Source of the DNA: JBFWIW01 sp050253535
Lineage (GTDB): Bacteria; Bacillota; Clostridia; Oscillospirales; Oscillospiraceae
Assembly: GCA_050253535.1 (NCBI GenBank)
Contig: JBFWIW010000002.1
Coordinates: 9,420 to 73,419 of the forward strand
Direction: 5' to 3'
Length of the DNA: 64,000 bases
The notes below the pieces were generated by a model. It worked only from the letters and a program-made list of their open reading frames with translations. It was not told where the DNA came from and made no database searches. This document shows, in pieces, positions 7,873 through 16,907 of the stretch (within the stretch, counting starts at the first letter, position 1; each line of letters opens with the position of its first letter). The translations under genes and the position numbers were made by a program.

Positions 7873-8883
7873 ATGACGCCGAGGGAAAAGCGCGAAAAGC
7901 TTGAAAAGGTAATGATATCGCCTTACGGCGTGCGTTCCGCCGACTCGAAGGGGCGGGAAAAACCGGAGGAGCCGTGCGATATTCGTACGGATTTCCAGCG
8001 AGATGTGGACAGAATAACGCACTCGAAGGCGTTCCGCCGCCTAAAGCACAAGACGCAGGTGTTTCTCCAGCCAGAGGGCGATCACTACAGGACGCGCCTC
8101 ACCCATACGCTTGAGGTTGCGCGGATAGCGAGGACCATTGCGCGGTCTCTTGAGCTGAATGAGGATTTGGCGGAGGCAATCGCCCTCGGCCACGATTTAG
8201 GACATACCCCGTTTGGCCACGCGGGGGAGCGCGTTTTGAACTCACTCCTTCTGTCCTTGGGCGGCTTCCGCCACTATGAGCAGAGCGTCCGCGTTGTGGA
8301 CAGGCTCGAGAGAGACGGACAGGGCTTAAATCTCACATGCGAGGTACGCGACGGCATATTGCGGCACACGTGTGACCCTCTCGCGGCGACGCTGGAGGGA
8401 CAGGCAGTGAGGCTCGCCGACAAAATCGCTTACATAAATCACGACGCGGACGACGCGATAAGAGCCGGCATACTCCGTGACAACGATATACCGCCGGAGA
8501 TTGTTAATGTTCTGGGGACGACATACAGCGAGCGGATAGATACCATAACCCGGGACGTTATCTCGGTAAGCTGCGATAAGCAGGAACTAAGCATGAGCCC
8601 GGGAATATTTTTTGTGGTTGAGAGCTTTAATGATTTCATGTTCGAGTGGGTTTATAAAAATCCCGTCGCCAAGAGCGAAGAATCGAAGGTCTACGGAATA
8701 CTCTCCGGTATTTCGGAGTATTATCTCGAAAATCCGGACAGGCTCCCGACGGAATACAGGGCAATCGCCCAGACGGACGGAGACGAGCGCGCGGTGTGCG
8801 ATTATGTCTCCGGAATGACCGATAAGTACGCGATGTATCAGTATGGCGAGATTTTTATACCAGCCGCATGGACCGTAAGGTGA
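7873..8883 (+). CDS. dgt: dGTPase-like HD-domain phosphohydrolase
   Basis: 336 residues from an ATG preceded by GGGGAGGGAAAGCG; the frame runs open upstream, but those codons lack a start signal. The family converts dGTP (or other dNTPs) to the nucleoside and triphosphate. The metal-binding HD motif is complete: TRLTHTLEVARIARTIAR, then GHDLGHTPFGHAGE, and later a D in INHDADDA. RDVDRITHSKAFRRLKHKTQ is the family N-terminal signature. The length fits the short Firmicute dGTPase-like class. It lies just upstream of dnaG-rpoD, a common clostridial order. Confidence 0.93.
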   Translation: MTPREKREKLEKVMISPYGVRSADSKGREKPEEPCDIRTDFQRDVDRITHSKAFRRLKHKTQVFLQPEGDHYRTRLTHTLEVARIARTIARSLELNEDLAEAIALGHDLGHTPFGHAGERVLNSLLLSLGGFRHYEQSVRVVDRLERDGQGLNLTCEVRDGILRHTCDPLAATLEGQAVRLADKIAYINHDADDAIRAGILRDNDIPPEIVNVLGTTYSERIDTITRDVISVSCDKQELSMSPGIFFVVESFNDFMFEWVYKNPVAKSEESKVYGILSGISEYYLENPDRLPTEYRAIAQTDGDERAVCDYVSGMTDKYAMYQYGEIFIPAAWTVR

Positions 8884-9055
8884 AGGGAGTCCGGCCCAGC
8901 CAGTTTAGCTGCACTGATTTGTGTATAAAGCAAAGCATGGCGCGAAAATACGCGACTTTTGTTTGCGTTCGTATCGATATTTAACAAATAGGGCGATTTT
9001 TGCGTCAATACGGTATCGTATTTGAATTTCAGGTAATAATGTGAGGAGGGTGAAA

Positions 9056-10801
9056 ATGGCATTTTCCGAAAAATTCCTCGAAGAACTCGCGGCTAGAAAT
9101 GACATAGCCGACGTCGTCGGGAGCTATGTACAGCTGACGAAGCGCAGCGGAGCCAACCTTTTCGGACTTTGCCCGTTCCACAGCGAAAAAACGCCCTCAT
9201 TCTCCGTCTCGCCCGACAAACAGATTTACCACTGCTTCGGCTGCGGTAAGGGCGGCGGAGTTATAAATTTTATAATGGAGATCGAAAATCTCGGTTTTGC
9301 GGACTCGGTGCATTTTCTCGCAAAGCGCGCTGGCATGACCGTCCCGGACGACGACGTCCCCGACGAGGTGAAAAGCCGCAGGGCGCGTCTGCTTGAACTC
9401 AATCGCGACGCGGCGAGGTTTTTCTACGACTGTCTGGGAAGCGAAGCCGGAAAGACTGCGACAGAGTATATAAGCCGGCGCGGGATATCGGGCGCGATGG
9501 TACGGCGTTTCGGGCTCGGCTCAGCTCCCGATTCATGGAACACCCTTGCGGATGCAATGGTAAAGCGCGGATACACTCAGGGGGAGCTGTTGGAAGCTGG
9601 TCTCTGCAAAAAAGGGAAAAACGGCGGTGTTTACGACGCATTTAGAAACCGGCTCATGTTTCCAGTCATAGATGTACGCGGCAGCGTCATAGGCTTTTCA
9701 GGCAGGATTCTGGGGGATGGTGAGCCTAAGTATTTAAATTCGCCCGAGACGCTGGTGTTTTCCAAGAGCCGGAACCTCTTCGCCCTCAATCTCGCCAAGA
9801 AAAACAAACACGGCATGCTGATACTGGCGGAGGGGAACATCGACGTCGTCTCGCTGCATCAGGCGGGCTTCGACTGCGCGGTGGCGTCCCTCGGCACCTC
9901 ACTCACGGCGGAGCAGGCGCGGCTCATGTCACGCTATACCGATAAAGTAGTCATTGCTTACGACTCGGATTCGGCGGGCGTGAAGGCGGCGCAGCGAGCT
10001 ATAGGGATACTTGAAAAAACCGGTCTCGGGGTAAAAGTCCTGCGGATGGAGGGTTCTAAAGATCCCGACGAATATATTCAGAAAAAGGGAGCGGACGCGT
10101 TTTCTCTTCTTCTTGAGCGGAGCGAGAACCACATAGAATACCGGATTCTCACGGCGAAAGCCAAATATGACATTGAGACTGACGAGGGGAGACTGGGTTT
10201 TCTCGCGGAGGCGACGGAGATGCTCTCCTCAGTGCCGAATGCTGTGGAGCGCGAAGTATATGGCATACGTGTCGCAGAGATGACGGGTGTGACCGCAGAT
10301 GCCATCCAGAATGAGATAAAGAAGGCTTATAGACGGCGAATTATGCAGCAGGACAAAAAACGAGATCGAGAAATCGTAAAACCGGCCGTGTCCTCCCAGC
10401 CGAAGGACAGGGAGATACGCTACGACAATATATTTTCCGCTGTGGCGGAGGAGGGCGTCATTAGGCTTCTCCTCATAGACCCCACGCTTACAGCACGTCT
10501 GGAAGACCTTAAACAGGAGGATTTTACCGCCCCGTTTCTGGGTAAGGTCTTTGGGATCATCACCAATAATGCACAGGAAGGCAGACAGACGACAATAGCG
10601 ACGCTTACGCCGTTTTTCACACCGGCGGAAATGTCGCAGCTCACAGCTGTTTTGCAGAAACCAGAGACACCGGGAAACGGGGAGACAGCTCTGCGAGATT
10701 ATATAGAAAAAATAAAGACCGAAAAAATGAAGACGCCTGGCGAAGGGGACATCATGGCTGTCAGAGAGAAATATAGAGAAAAAAAAGGGTTCGGAGGATA
10801 A
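9056..10801 (+). CDS. dnaG: DNA primase
   Basis: 581 residues. DnaG makes the RNA primers for lagging-strand synthesis and works with the replicative helicase. The N-terminal CHC2 zinc-binding domain is seen as CPFHSEKTPSFSVSP (about residue 39) followed by CFGCGKGGG. The Toprim catalytic domain has EGNIDVV (about 259) and the DSDSAG motif. The C-terminal part is the helicase-interaction domain. The ATG follows GAGGAGGGTGAAA; an earlier GTG at 9041 is inside that ribosome site. The gene ends 4 bp before rpoD, so both are surely co-transcribed, as in the macromolecular synthesis operon. Confidence 0.97.
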   Translation: MAFSEKFLEELAARNDIADVVGSYVQLTKRSGANLFGLCPFHSEKTPSFSVSPDKQIYHCFGCGKGGGVINFIMEIENLGFADSVHFLAKRAGMTVPDDDVPDEVKSRRARLLELNRDAARFFYDCLGSEAGKTATEYISRRGISGAMVRRFGLGSAPDSWNTLADAMVKRGYTQGELLEAGLCKKGKNGGVYDAFRNRLMFPVIDVRGSVIGFSGRILGDGEPKYLNSPETLVFSKSRNLFALNLAKKNKHGMLILAEGNIDVVSLHQAGFDCAVASLGTSLTAEQARLMSRYTDKVVIAYDSDSAGVKAAQRAIGILEKTGLGVKVLRMEGSKDPDEYIQKKGADAFSLLLERSENHIEYRILTAKAKYDIETDEGRLGFLAEATEMLSSVPNAVEREVYGIRVAEMTGVTADAIQNEIKKAYRRRIMQQDKKRDREIVKPAVSSQPKDREIRYDNIFSAVAEEGVIRLLLIDPTLTARLEDLKQEDFTAPFLGKVFGIITNNAQEGRQTTIATLTPFFTPAEMSQLTAVLQKPETPGNGETALRDYIEKIKTEKMKTPGEGDIMAVREKYREKKGFGG

Positions 10802-10805
10802 GGAA

Positions 10806-11981
10806 ATGGAAAATAATAAGAAGAAAAAATGCCCCGCCGAGGACGGTGCGTGCGAAAAAACACCGGAGCAGATCAATCAGGAGCGCCTTAGCGCTCTCAT
10901 TGAAGAGGGCAAGAAAAAGGGAATGCTTTCTTCCAAGGAGCTTCTGGACGTCCTTGAGGAGATGAACCTGGAACAGGAACAGGTAGATAAATTTTATGAT
11001 ACGCTTGAAAATCTGGGTATAGACACGACCGAGGATGACAATCTTGCTGTCCTGCCCGCGGATGATATATCGCCGGACATCGAAGAGCTCGAAGAGATCG
11101 AGGAGATGTCGAAGGAAGAGCTCGTAGACCCCGAGTCCCTTATTGACAGCTTCAATATTGATGACCCTGTGCGCATGTACCTCAAGGAAATAGGAAAGGT
11201 GAGCCTCCTCACTGCAGAGGAGGAGATCGAGCTCGCGATCCGCATGGCGGAGGGTGACGAAGAGGCCAAAAAACGTATGGCGGAAGCGAACCTCCGCCTG
11301 GTCGTCAGCATAGCAAAACGCTATGTGGGCCGTGGCATGCTCTTCCTTGACCTCATTCAGGAGGGAAATCTCGGCCTCATAAAGGCGGTTGAGAAATTCA
11401 ATTACACCAAGGGCTATAAGTTTTCCACATACGCGACGTGGTGGATACGTCAGGCCATCACCCGCGCCATCGCAGATCAGGCGAGAACAATACGCATACC
11501 CGTACACATGGTCGAGACGATCAATAAGGTCATCAGAGTTTCCCGCCAGCTCCTGCAGGAGCTCGGCCACGACCCCGCGCCGGAGGAGATAGCCGACGAG
11601 ATGAACATGCCGGTGGAAAAGGTGAGGGACATCCTCAAAATCGCGCAGGAACCGGTCTCCCTTGAGACGCCGATAGGCGAGGAGGAGGACAGCCACCTCG
11701 GCGACTTCATACCGGATGAGGACGCCTCTGAGCCGGCGGAAGCCGCGTCCTTCACGCTCCTTAAGGAACAACTCATGGAAGTTTTAGGTACTCTGACTCC
11801 GCGCGAGGAGAAGGTTCTGCGTCTGCGTTTCGGCATAGAGGACGGCAGAACCAGGACTCTCGAGGAGGTCGGCAAGGAGTTCAACGTCACGCGTGAGCGC
11901 ATCCGCCAGATAGAGGCCAAGGCGTTGCGCAAGCTGCGCCACCCGAGCCGCAGCAAAAAGCTCAAGGACTTTCTGAACTGA
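10806..11981 (+). CDS. rpoD: Primary RNA polymerase sigma factor
   Basis: 391 residues, the usual size of Firmicute SigA. The N-terminus is acidic (region 1.1-like). Region 1.2 starts at DPVRMYLKEIG, and region 2 has NLRLVVSIAKRYVGRG, DLIQEGNLGLIKAVEKF and YATWWIRQAI for -10 recognition and melting. Region 3 follows, and region 4 has TLEEVGKEFNVTRERIRQIE for -35 recognition. The ribosome site GGAGG overlaps the last codons of dnaG. A strong terminator follows. Confidence 0.98.
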   Translation: MENNKKKKCPAEDGACEKTPEQINQERLSALIEEGKKKGMLSSKELLDVLEEMNLEQEQVDKFYDTLENLGIDTTEDDNLAVLPADDISPDIEELEEIEEMSKEELVDPESLIDSFNIDDPVRMYLKEIGKVSLLTAEEEIELAIRMAEGDEEAKKRMAEANLRLVVSIAKRYVGRGMLFLDLIQEGNLGLIKAVEKFNYTKGYKFSTYATWWIRQAITRAIADQARTIRIPVHMVETINKVIRVSRQLLQELGHDPAPEEIADEMNMPVEKVRDILKIAQEPVSLETPIGEEEDSHLGDFIPDEDASEPAEAASFTLLKEQLMEVLGTLTPREEKVLRLRFGIEDGRTRTLEEVGKEFNVTRERIRQIEAKALRKLRHPSRSKKLKDFLN

Positions 11982-12010
11982 TTAACCCGTTTTAATACTC
12001 TCTTAAAAAT

Positions 12011-12048
12011 ATCCTGTCAGCGAAATATAGTCGCGGACAGGATTTTTT
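12011..12048 (+). terminator. Terminator of dnaG-rpoD
   Basis: Stem ATCCTGTC...GACAGGAT, extended by GCGA/TCGC across single-base bulges, with a 7-nt loop and a T6 run. It lies 30 bp after the rpoD stop. Confidence 0.85.
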
Positions 12049-12056
12049 GCGTGTTA

Positions 12057-12214
12057 ATACTGTTATCCCACTAAAAAGTAGATATCTTTGCGGTTAATTT
12101 TCCGTCCTGCCGCCCTCTCGGCGGCGGCGGGCGTCAGCCCGCTCTCCTCCCCGGCCTTGCAGGACAAATAATTCCCTCGCAAATCTTATCCACCCTTTAA
12201 TGGGATAAGAGCAT
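12057..12214 (+). repeat. Dispersed repeat R2, copy 1, MITE-like
   Basis: About 158 bp closely matching 62137-62290 end to end. Shared blocks include ATACTGTTATC, GCGGTTAATT, CAGCCCGCTCTCCTCC, GGCCTTGCAGG and TTAATGGGATAA. The ends are inverted: ATACTGTTATCCCA at the left and TGGGATAAGAGCAT at the right (two mismatches here, nearly perfect in copy 2). A TA may be the target duplication. No open reading frame is seen. It sits directly after the rpoD terminator. Confidence 0.8.
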
Positions 12215-12237
12215 CAGACCGCCTTACGGGGCGCCGG

Positions 12238-12555
12238 TTTGCCGAAAACTATGTTTTTCGGCAAAAACGAGAGAAAGATCGCGGCACTGAGGCGCCGCGC
12301 AAAGCAATGCTTCCGGGAAGTAAATTCGCGGGAGCATTGCAATTGGGTAATTATTACCGACCGGACCAACAGGACCCGCCGTGACCGGCAAAATTATTTC
12401 GGACGGCCAAAGGATACAGCGTGGGAAATGGTCTTTAAAGGGCTGCTTCCCGCTGATAATTATAATGATTATAATTTAGTAATAGCGGAAAGAAATGAAA
12501 TATTTGCATCAGTGACAGCCGAAAGAGGTCTCCGCCGATGTTTCGGCGGAGACCT
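12238..12555. other. Structured spacer of unknown role
   Basis: Three strong hairpins follow one another in this 400-bp gene-free stretch: 12238-12264 (TTGCCGAAAA / TTTTCGGCAA), a stem around 12305-12341 (GCAATGCT.CCG / CGG.AGCATTGC) and the terminator-like 12526-12555. An open frame from 12239 to 12664 exists on the + strand, but it has no recognisable domain and overlaps the next gene. It could be a small RNA or a decayed sequence. I cannot name it. Confidence 0.3.
12526..12555 (-). terminator. Terminator-like hairpin after the 699-aa gene
   Basis: 13-bp perfect arms (AGGTCTCCGCCGA and complement) with a 4-nt loop, 57 bp beyond the stop of the - strand gene. On the - strand it is followed by CTTT only, so the U-tract is weak. 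Confidence 0.6.
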
Positions 12556-12611
12556 TAGCTTATATGCAATAATTACTCACGATAGCTATAACTGTATCGT
12601 GAAAGATTCCA

Positions 12612-14711
12612 TCAGCAGTCATCCAGGGCTGTGCCGTTTACCAAAATGTCGTTTTCATCCATAAGGAACGCTATAAACTTCATATACGCGATGTTATAGA
12701 CGCGGTTTTCCTCCTTGCAATGAATGACGTTCTTCGCCTGGATGTAGCATTTCTTATCGGTGCATTCGCCGCCTGAAAGCAGCGGGTAGCAAAGCCGCAG
12801 GGTTTTTGTGTCATAAACAAAATCTTTTTCCTGGTCAAGTTTGTAGACGAGGTTCTTTTCGAGGTTCAGGATCAGTTTTAATTTTGAATTACAGATGATA
12901 CTGCATGTGAAATCATCTATAATATCGCTGAGACATTCGACCCGAGCCCGACTGTTTATGCAAATGAAATTGCTGTACACGATCTCAGCATCTATTTTTT
13001 CACATAATATACCGGAAAACAGATCCAAATCGGCATTGTTTTCGCTGCCGCTGTCGTAACGAATGGCGGTGGCTTTCGGGGCCATCGCGACATCGGCTGT
13101 AATTTCGAAATCGGACAGCAGAATCAGGGACAAAAATTTCCTGCCGTATCCCGCTTTTTCAAATAAAACAGAGTAAGTGCCCGCCGGCAGAGAAAGTTCA
13201 TAGCGTTCGTCGAATATAAACGTCCCGATTATTTTGCACCTGTTGTCGTATACCGTTGCCGAGACGCCGTCCAGCAGTTCGCTTGTCACGCAGTCGATGA
13301 TATCGCCGTTTATCTGAACGTTATTGGTTAACGGGATGGGCAGGACATCAACACCCGTGTCTTGGAATGTGACGTCTGCACACCTGACGGGTATAAAACC
13401 CGTGTCAAAAATCATATGCCCTTCGGCGGAGAAGAAGCCCGTAACGGTGATCAGCAGCGTTTCGGAGGAATTGCCCGCCAGGTTGTCTATCGTCCATATG
13501 ATTTCATCACCTGTAAAAACCGCGTACCCTGCGCTTGGCGTCAGCTGGGGGCCTGATTCTATCGTGAAATCGTTGTTGAAGATGTCTGTGACCACAACAT
13601 TGGGGATGTCGCTTACCCCGGTATTCGCCACGGTGACGCTGAGCGTCCATGTCGATATTCCGCACGCTTCAACCGACAGCGGCCCTGATACGATCTGCTT
13701 GTCTGCGGTGAGCTGATCCTGTCCGTAAACCAGTATCCCCTGGTCGGCAAAGGTAATTTCATCCAGATCTGTTCCGTTTACGACCCCGCTGTCAAGAACA
13801 TAATGACCCGGAGCTGTGAAATATCCGGTAAGAGTAATCGTAAGCGCAGCAATTTCTCCTGCGGCAACAGTTCCGACGTCCCACGTGACGACGCGAGTTC
13901 CGGAGTTATATGTCACGCCTGCGTTGGGAATAAACACGGGCGGGGAAGTGATAACGATACTGCCGTTGAGCGTATCGGTCAGTACCACATCATCTACCGG
14001 AACCGTGCCGCAGTTATATATGGTGATCAGCAAGACCCGGGTTTGCTCTTCATTTGTACACGCCGTGCCGTGACCGGTAAGAATCTGTTTTGTTACACAC
14101 AGCATCGGCTCGCCAGCTGGCGGATTTATTATCATTCCGCAGATATAGTCTTTGTTTATAGCGTTATCCTGTGTTGAAGTAAAGTAGCATAACCGGTAAG
14201 TTGAGGATACAAAATTAAATGCGCCGAATACGCTTGTGGGGAGCGTGAAATCCAGGAAATAGTCTTCATCCGGTATAATTGGACTCGCGCACGGGAAATG
14301 CGTCCCCGCATCGACGACTCTCACGTTGTCCGCCGGTTGGGAAGGGCTGTTCAGAACAATCGGAACGTTATAAATCAGAACCGACGAGGAATCCTTTACC
14401 TGCAATTCGTAAACACCCCCGCTGGCATTTACAAGAATTGTGAACAGCACGGCGTTTGTTGCATCTTCTATCTGAACGCCCCAGACAAATTCTTTCAGCG
14501 CATATACATTGGGGTTATTGCTGAGCGGGTCGCCGTTCAGCCGCATTCTGAACGCAACCTCCGTGGGGTTAGGATCCGGAGTCGGATATAGATAATAAAA
14601 AGCGGCGGGGTACTGCGTATTGCCTACGATATCGACCCAGCATGGGTTTTCATTATTTGGAACAGCGGTTTGTATATAAGTTATCCAATCACTTTCAATG
14701 GGTGGAAACAT
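12612..14711 (-). CDS. Large surface-type protein with DUF11-like repeats and a carboxypeptidase-regulatory-like domain
   Basis: 699 residues, with AGGAGG 6 nt before the ATG. An N-terminal beta-rich domain (1-190) is followed by two DUF11-like repeats (about 200-320 and 330-450). These carry ITIYNCGTVPVDDVVLTDTL and VTVANTGVSDIPNVVVTDIF. A regulatory-like beta domain follows (about 455-540: DGVSATVYDNRCKIIGTF then LPAGTYSVLFEKAGYGRKF), then a Cys-containing C-terminal domain. Unlike most DUF11 proteins it has no signal peptide, membrane segment, LPxTG or SLH motif. In a spore former this fits a coat or exosporium protein made inside the mother cell, but that is inference. A TATAAT lies about 45 bp upstream of the start without a clear -35. 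Confidence 0.7.
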   Translation of the reverse strand: MFPPIESDWITYIQTAVPNNENPCWVDIVGNTQYPAAFYYLYPTPDPNPTEVAFRMRLNGDPLSNNPNVYALKEFVWGVQIEDATNAVLFTILVNASGGVYELQVKDSSSVLIYNVPIVLNSPSQPADNVRVVDAGTHFPCASPIIPDEDYFLDFTLPTSVFGAFNFVSSTYRLCYFTSTQDNAINKDYICGMIINPPAGEPMLCVTKQILTGHGTACTNEEQTRVLLITIYNCGTVPVDDVVLTDTLNGSIVITSPPVFIPNAGVTYNSGTRVVTWDVGTVAAGEIAALTITLTGYFTAPGHYVLDSGVVNGTDLDEITFADQGILVYGQDQLTADKQIVSGPLSVEACGISTWTLSVTVANTGVSDIPNVVVTDIFNNDFTIESGPQLTPSAGYAVFTGDEIIWTIDNLAGNSSETLLITVTGFFSAEGHMIFDTGFIPVRCADVTFQDTGVDVLPIPLTNNVQINGDIIDCVTSELLDGVSATVYDNRCKIIGTFIFDERYELSLPAGTYSVLFEKAGYGRKFLSLILLSDFEITADVAMAPKATAIRYDSGSENNADLDLFSGILCEKIDAEIVYSNFICINSRARVECLSDIIDDFTCSIICNSKLKLILNLEKNLVYKLDQEKDFVYDTKTLRLCYPLLSGGECTDKKCYIQAKNVIHCKEENRVYNIAYMKFIAFLMDENDILVNGTALDDC

Positions 14712-14801
14712 GGTACGCCTCCTAAAATTTATATTGCTATAACATTATACTTTGAAAAATTAATGAAAGTGATATTTAGAAGCTGTCGGTATTCAATGAA
14801 C

Positions 14802-14830
14802 TTGACAAAGTTCCCCTGAATAGGTTAAAT
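14802..14830 (+). promoter_or_regulatory. Sigma-A type promoter for mgtE leader
   Basis: TTGACA (14802-14807), 17-bp spacer, TTAAAT (14825-14830; 4 of 6 consensus). Start of transcription would be near 14837, about 290 nt before the mgtE start codon. Confidence 0.6.
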
Positions 14831-14836
14831 TATAGA

Positions 14837-15127
14837 TATGACAGCGGATGTACCGCTGTTATAAGGGTAAAATATTATTTTGAAAATGGAGATGAGAAAG
14901 TGGACACTGGCAGTACCGGCGGTAATACGGCGGGCCGAAGTAGGCTGGAAAATGGAGCGGCATACTGCATGTGTGCTTCCATTTTCTGAAATAGTGCGGC
15001 CTTCCATATCTCTGCCCCGGCGGTCATGATAAACGGGTTTCCGTGACGCATGACCGCGCTTCTGCGCCCAAAGTGTGCCTTTTCCACGGAAAAGACGCTT
15101 TTGCCGCGTAATACAGAGAGGAAGGAT
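14837..15127 (+). promoter_or_regulatory. Long structured 5' leader of mgtE, candidate cis-regulatory RNA
   Basis: No gene fits here. By eye there are at least three helices: ACAGCGG/CCGCTGT (14839-14857), GAAAATGGA/TCCATTTTC (about 14952-14990) and CGGTCATG/CATGACCG enclosing ACGG/CCGT (about 15024-15056). Leaders before mgtE in Firmicutes are often magnesium-sensing M-box riboswitches, but I do not see M-box conserved sequences. It may be a divergent or different sensor. Confidence 0.4.
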
Positions 15128-16504
15128 ATGAGAGAAAATACTTTTGTTCTGGGGGAAACGATAACCTCATTACTCGACGCAAAAAAATATTCGACTCTGC
15201 GCGACGTGCTCATTACGATGAACCCGTCGGACATAGCGCTCTTATTTGAAGAGATACCGGAGGAAAAGCTTCCGCTTTTATTCAGGCTGATACCAAAGGA
15301 GCAGGCGGCGGATACCTTTGTGGAAATGGACTCCGACGCGCAGGAACTGCTTATCCGCGGTTTTTCTGACAACGAACTCAAGGAGGTCGTCGACGAACTT
15401 TATGTCGACGACGCCGTCGATATCGTCGAAGAGATGCCCGCAAACGTTGTAAAGCGAATACTGCGCCAGGCAGACCCCGAAACGCGTAAGACCATAAACG
15501 AAATTTTAAAATATCCTGAGGACTCTGCCGGCAGTATCATGACGACCGAGTATGTAAGCCTCCGGAGGAAGATGACTGCGGAGGAGGCCATTAAACGCAT
15601 AAGGCGTACGGGTGTCGATAAGGAGACCATATATACCTGCTACGTTACGGATTCCGAACGTATGCTCATCGGTTATATCTCGCTCAGGAGCCTGATTCTG
15701 GCCGAGGACAGCAACGTCATCGGCGACTTAATGGAACAGAATATCATATCTGTGAGGACGACGGACGATCAGGAAGAGGTCGCCCAGATGTTTTCACGGT
15801 ACAATTTCGTAGCCTTGCCAGTTGTCGACACCGAGGGGCGGCTCGTCGGTATCGTCACCGTTGACGATGCGCTCGACGTCCTCGAGGAAGAGGCCACGGA
15901 GGATATCGAAAAGATGGCCGCCATAACGCCGTCGGATAAGCCTTATATGAAGATGTCGGTAATCGATATATGGAAAAGCCGTATACCATGGCTGTTCATT
16001 CTTATGATAAGCGCAACCTTCACCGGCATGATCATAACCTCGTTTGAGAACGCGCTTGCGGCGCAGGTCGCGCTCACCGCGTTTATTCCGATGCTCATGG
16101 ACACGGGTGGCAACAGCGGCTCACAGGCGTCCGTTACTGTTATCCGGAGCCTTTCGCTCGGCGACCTTGAATTCTCAGACATACTTAGCGTCCTCTGGAA
16201 GGAGATGCGCGTCGCAGTACTTTGCGGGATATCGCTTGCCGCCGTGAACTTTGTCAAGATACTCGTCGTCGACAAAGGCCTCATGGGAAATGACGGCATA
16301 TCCCTCGGAATCGCCGCCGTAGTGTGCATAACGCTCGCGCTAACGGTCTTATCCGCAAAGCTCGTCGGCTGCACGCTTCCAATGCTCGCTCAAAAGGTGG
16401 GATTCGACCCGGCCGTCATGGCGAGTCCGTTCATAACAACAATAGTGGATGCTATATCTCTCTTCGTCTATTTTCGCATTGCGACGCTTTTGCTGAGAGT
16501 ATAA
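15128..16504 (+). CDS. mgtE: Magnesium transporter MgtE
   Basis: 458 residues from an ATG after GAGGAAGGAT; upstream in-frame ATG 15050 lies in the leader. MgtE is a Mg2+ channel gated by intracellular Mg2+. Order: N-terminal helical domain (about 1-130, NPSDIALLFEEIPEEKLPLL), two CBS domains (about 135-260, with SIMTTEYVSLR and IGYISLRSLI), then five membrane helices (about 285-458). The pore-region motif is TAFIPMLMDTGGNSGSQAS. It is a single gene between its own leader and two hairpins. Confidence 0.96.
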   Translation: MRENTFVLGETITSLLDAKKYSTLRDVLITMNPSDIALLFEEIPEEKLPLLFRLIPKEQAADTFVEMDSDAQELLIRGFSDNELKEVVDELYVDDAVDIVEEMPANVVKRILRQADPETRKTINEILKYPEDSAGSIMTTEYVSLRRKMTAEEAIKRIRRTGVDKETIYTCYVTDSERMLIGYISLRSLILAEDSNVIGDLMEQNIISVRTTDDQEEVAQMFSRYNFVALPVVDTEGRLVGIVTVDDALDVLEEEATEDIEKMAAITPSDKPYMKMSVIDIWKSRIPWLFILMISATFTGMIITSFENALAAQVALTAFIPMLMDTGGNSGSQASVTVIRSLSLGDLEFSDILSVLWKEMRVAVLCGISLAAVNFVKILVVDKGLMGNDGISLGIAAVVCITLALTVLSAKLVGCTLPMLAQKVGFDPAVMASPFITTIVDAISLFVYFRIATLLLRV

Positions 16505-16508
16505 AAGT

Positions 16509-16531
16509 CATGGGGCATCCAATGCCCCATG
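16509..16531 (+). terminator. Hairpin after mgtE
   Basis: 10-bp perfect arms CATGGGGCAT / ATGCCCCATG with a 3-nt loop, 5 bp after the stop. No U-run follows, so it may protect the 3' end rather than terminate. Confidence 0.5.
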
Positions 16532-16648
16532 GATATTCGGTTTGCGCCGCGAAGCCTCATTCACGGGTCGTGATATTTTTTCGCCGCACATGTCTCGAGA
16601 AAAATGATCTGAGTATTTTTCACATTCGGCAAAGACTCTGCAGGCTTT

Positions 16649-16685
16649 AATTCCCGCGCGGCTTTCAGTCGTACGGGAATTTTTC
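16649..16685 (+). terminator. Intrinsic terminator downstream of mgtE
   Basis: AATTCCCG / CGGGAATT stem with a 17-nt loop, then a run of Ts. The remaining spacer to 16907 shows nothing else I can identify. Confidence 0.65.
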
Positions 16686-16907
16686 TTGGGATGTTTTAAA
16701 ATACCCACCAGATAGGCGGGATGCTGCCGGTAGAGATTTTATTTTTTAAAAAATGGTCACGCAAACCCAGGTATCTTTTCAAAAAACTATGCGACTCAGC
16801 GCAAATGACGAAGCGTTTTGTGAATTGCTTCTGCAGTCGAAAACCTTTTAGTGCTTATCGCACCCTCTCCGAAATATATTTATAGGAAAGGAGGGGATAG
16901 GACGGCT

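Noticed and set aside
10761..11771. 336-residue - strand open frame opposite rpoD
   Set aside because: It is the mirror of the conserved rpoD frame; its Leu/Arg/His-rich sequence is typical of antisense frames in GC-biased genes.
12239..12664. 141-residue + strand open frame
   Set aside because: No recognisable domain, starts inside a hairpin, has no ribosome site and overlaps the 3' end of the well-supported 699-aa gene.
14837..15127. M-box (ykoK) Mg2+ riboswitch
   Set aside because: Considered because mgtE follows, but the conserved M-box core sequences are not visible; kept only as an unclassified leader.
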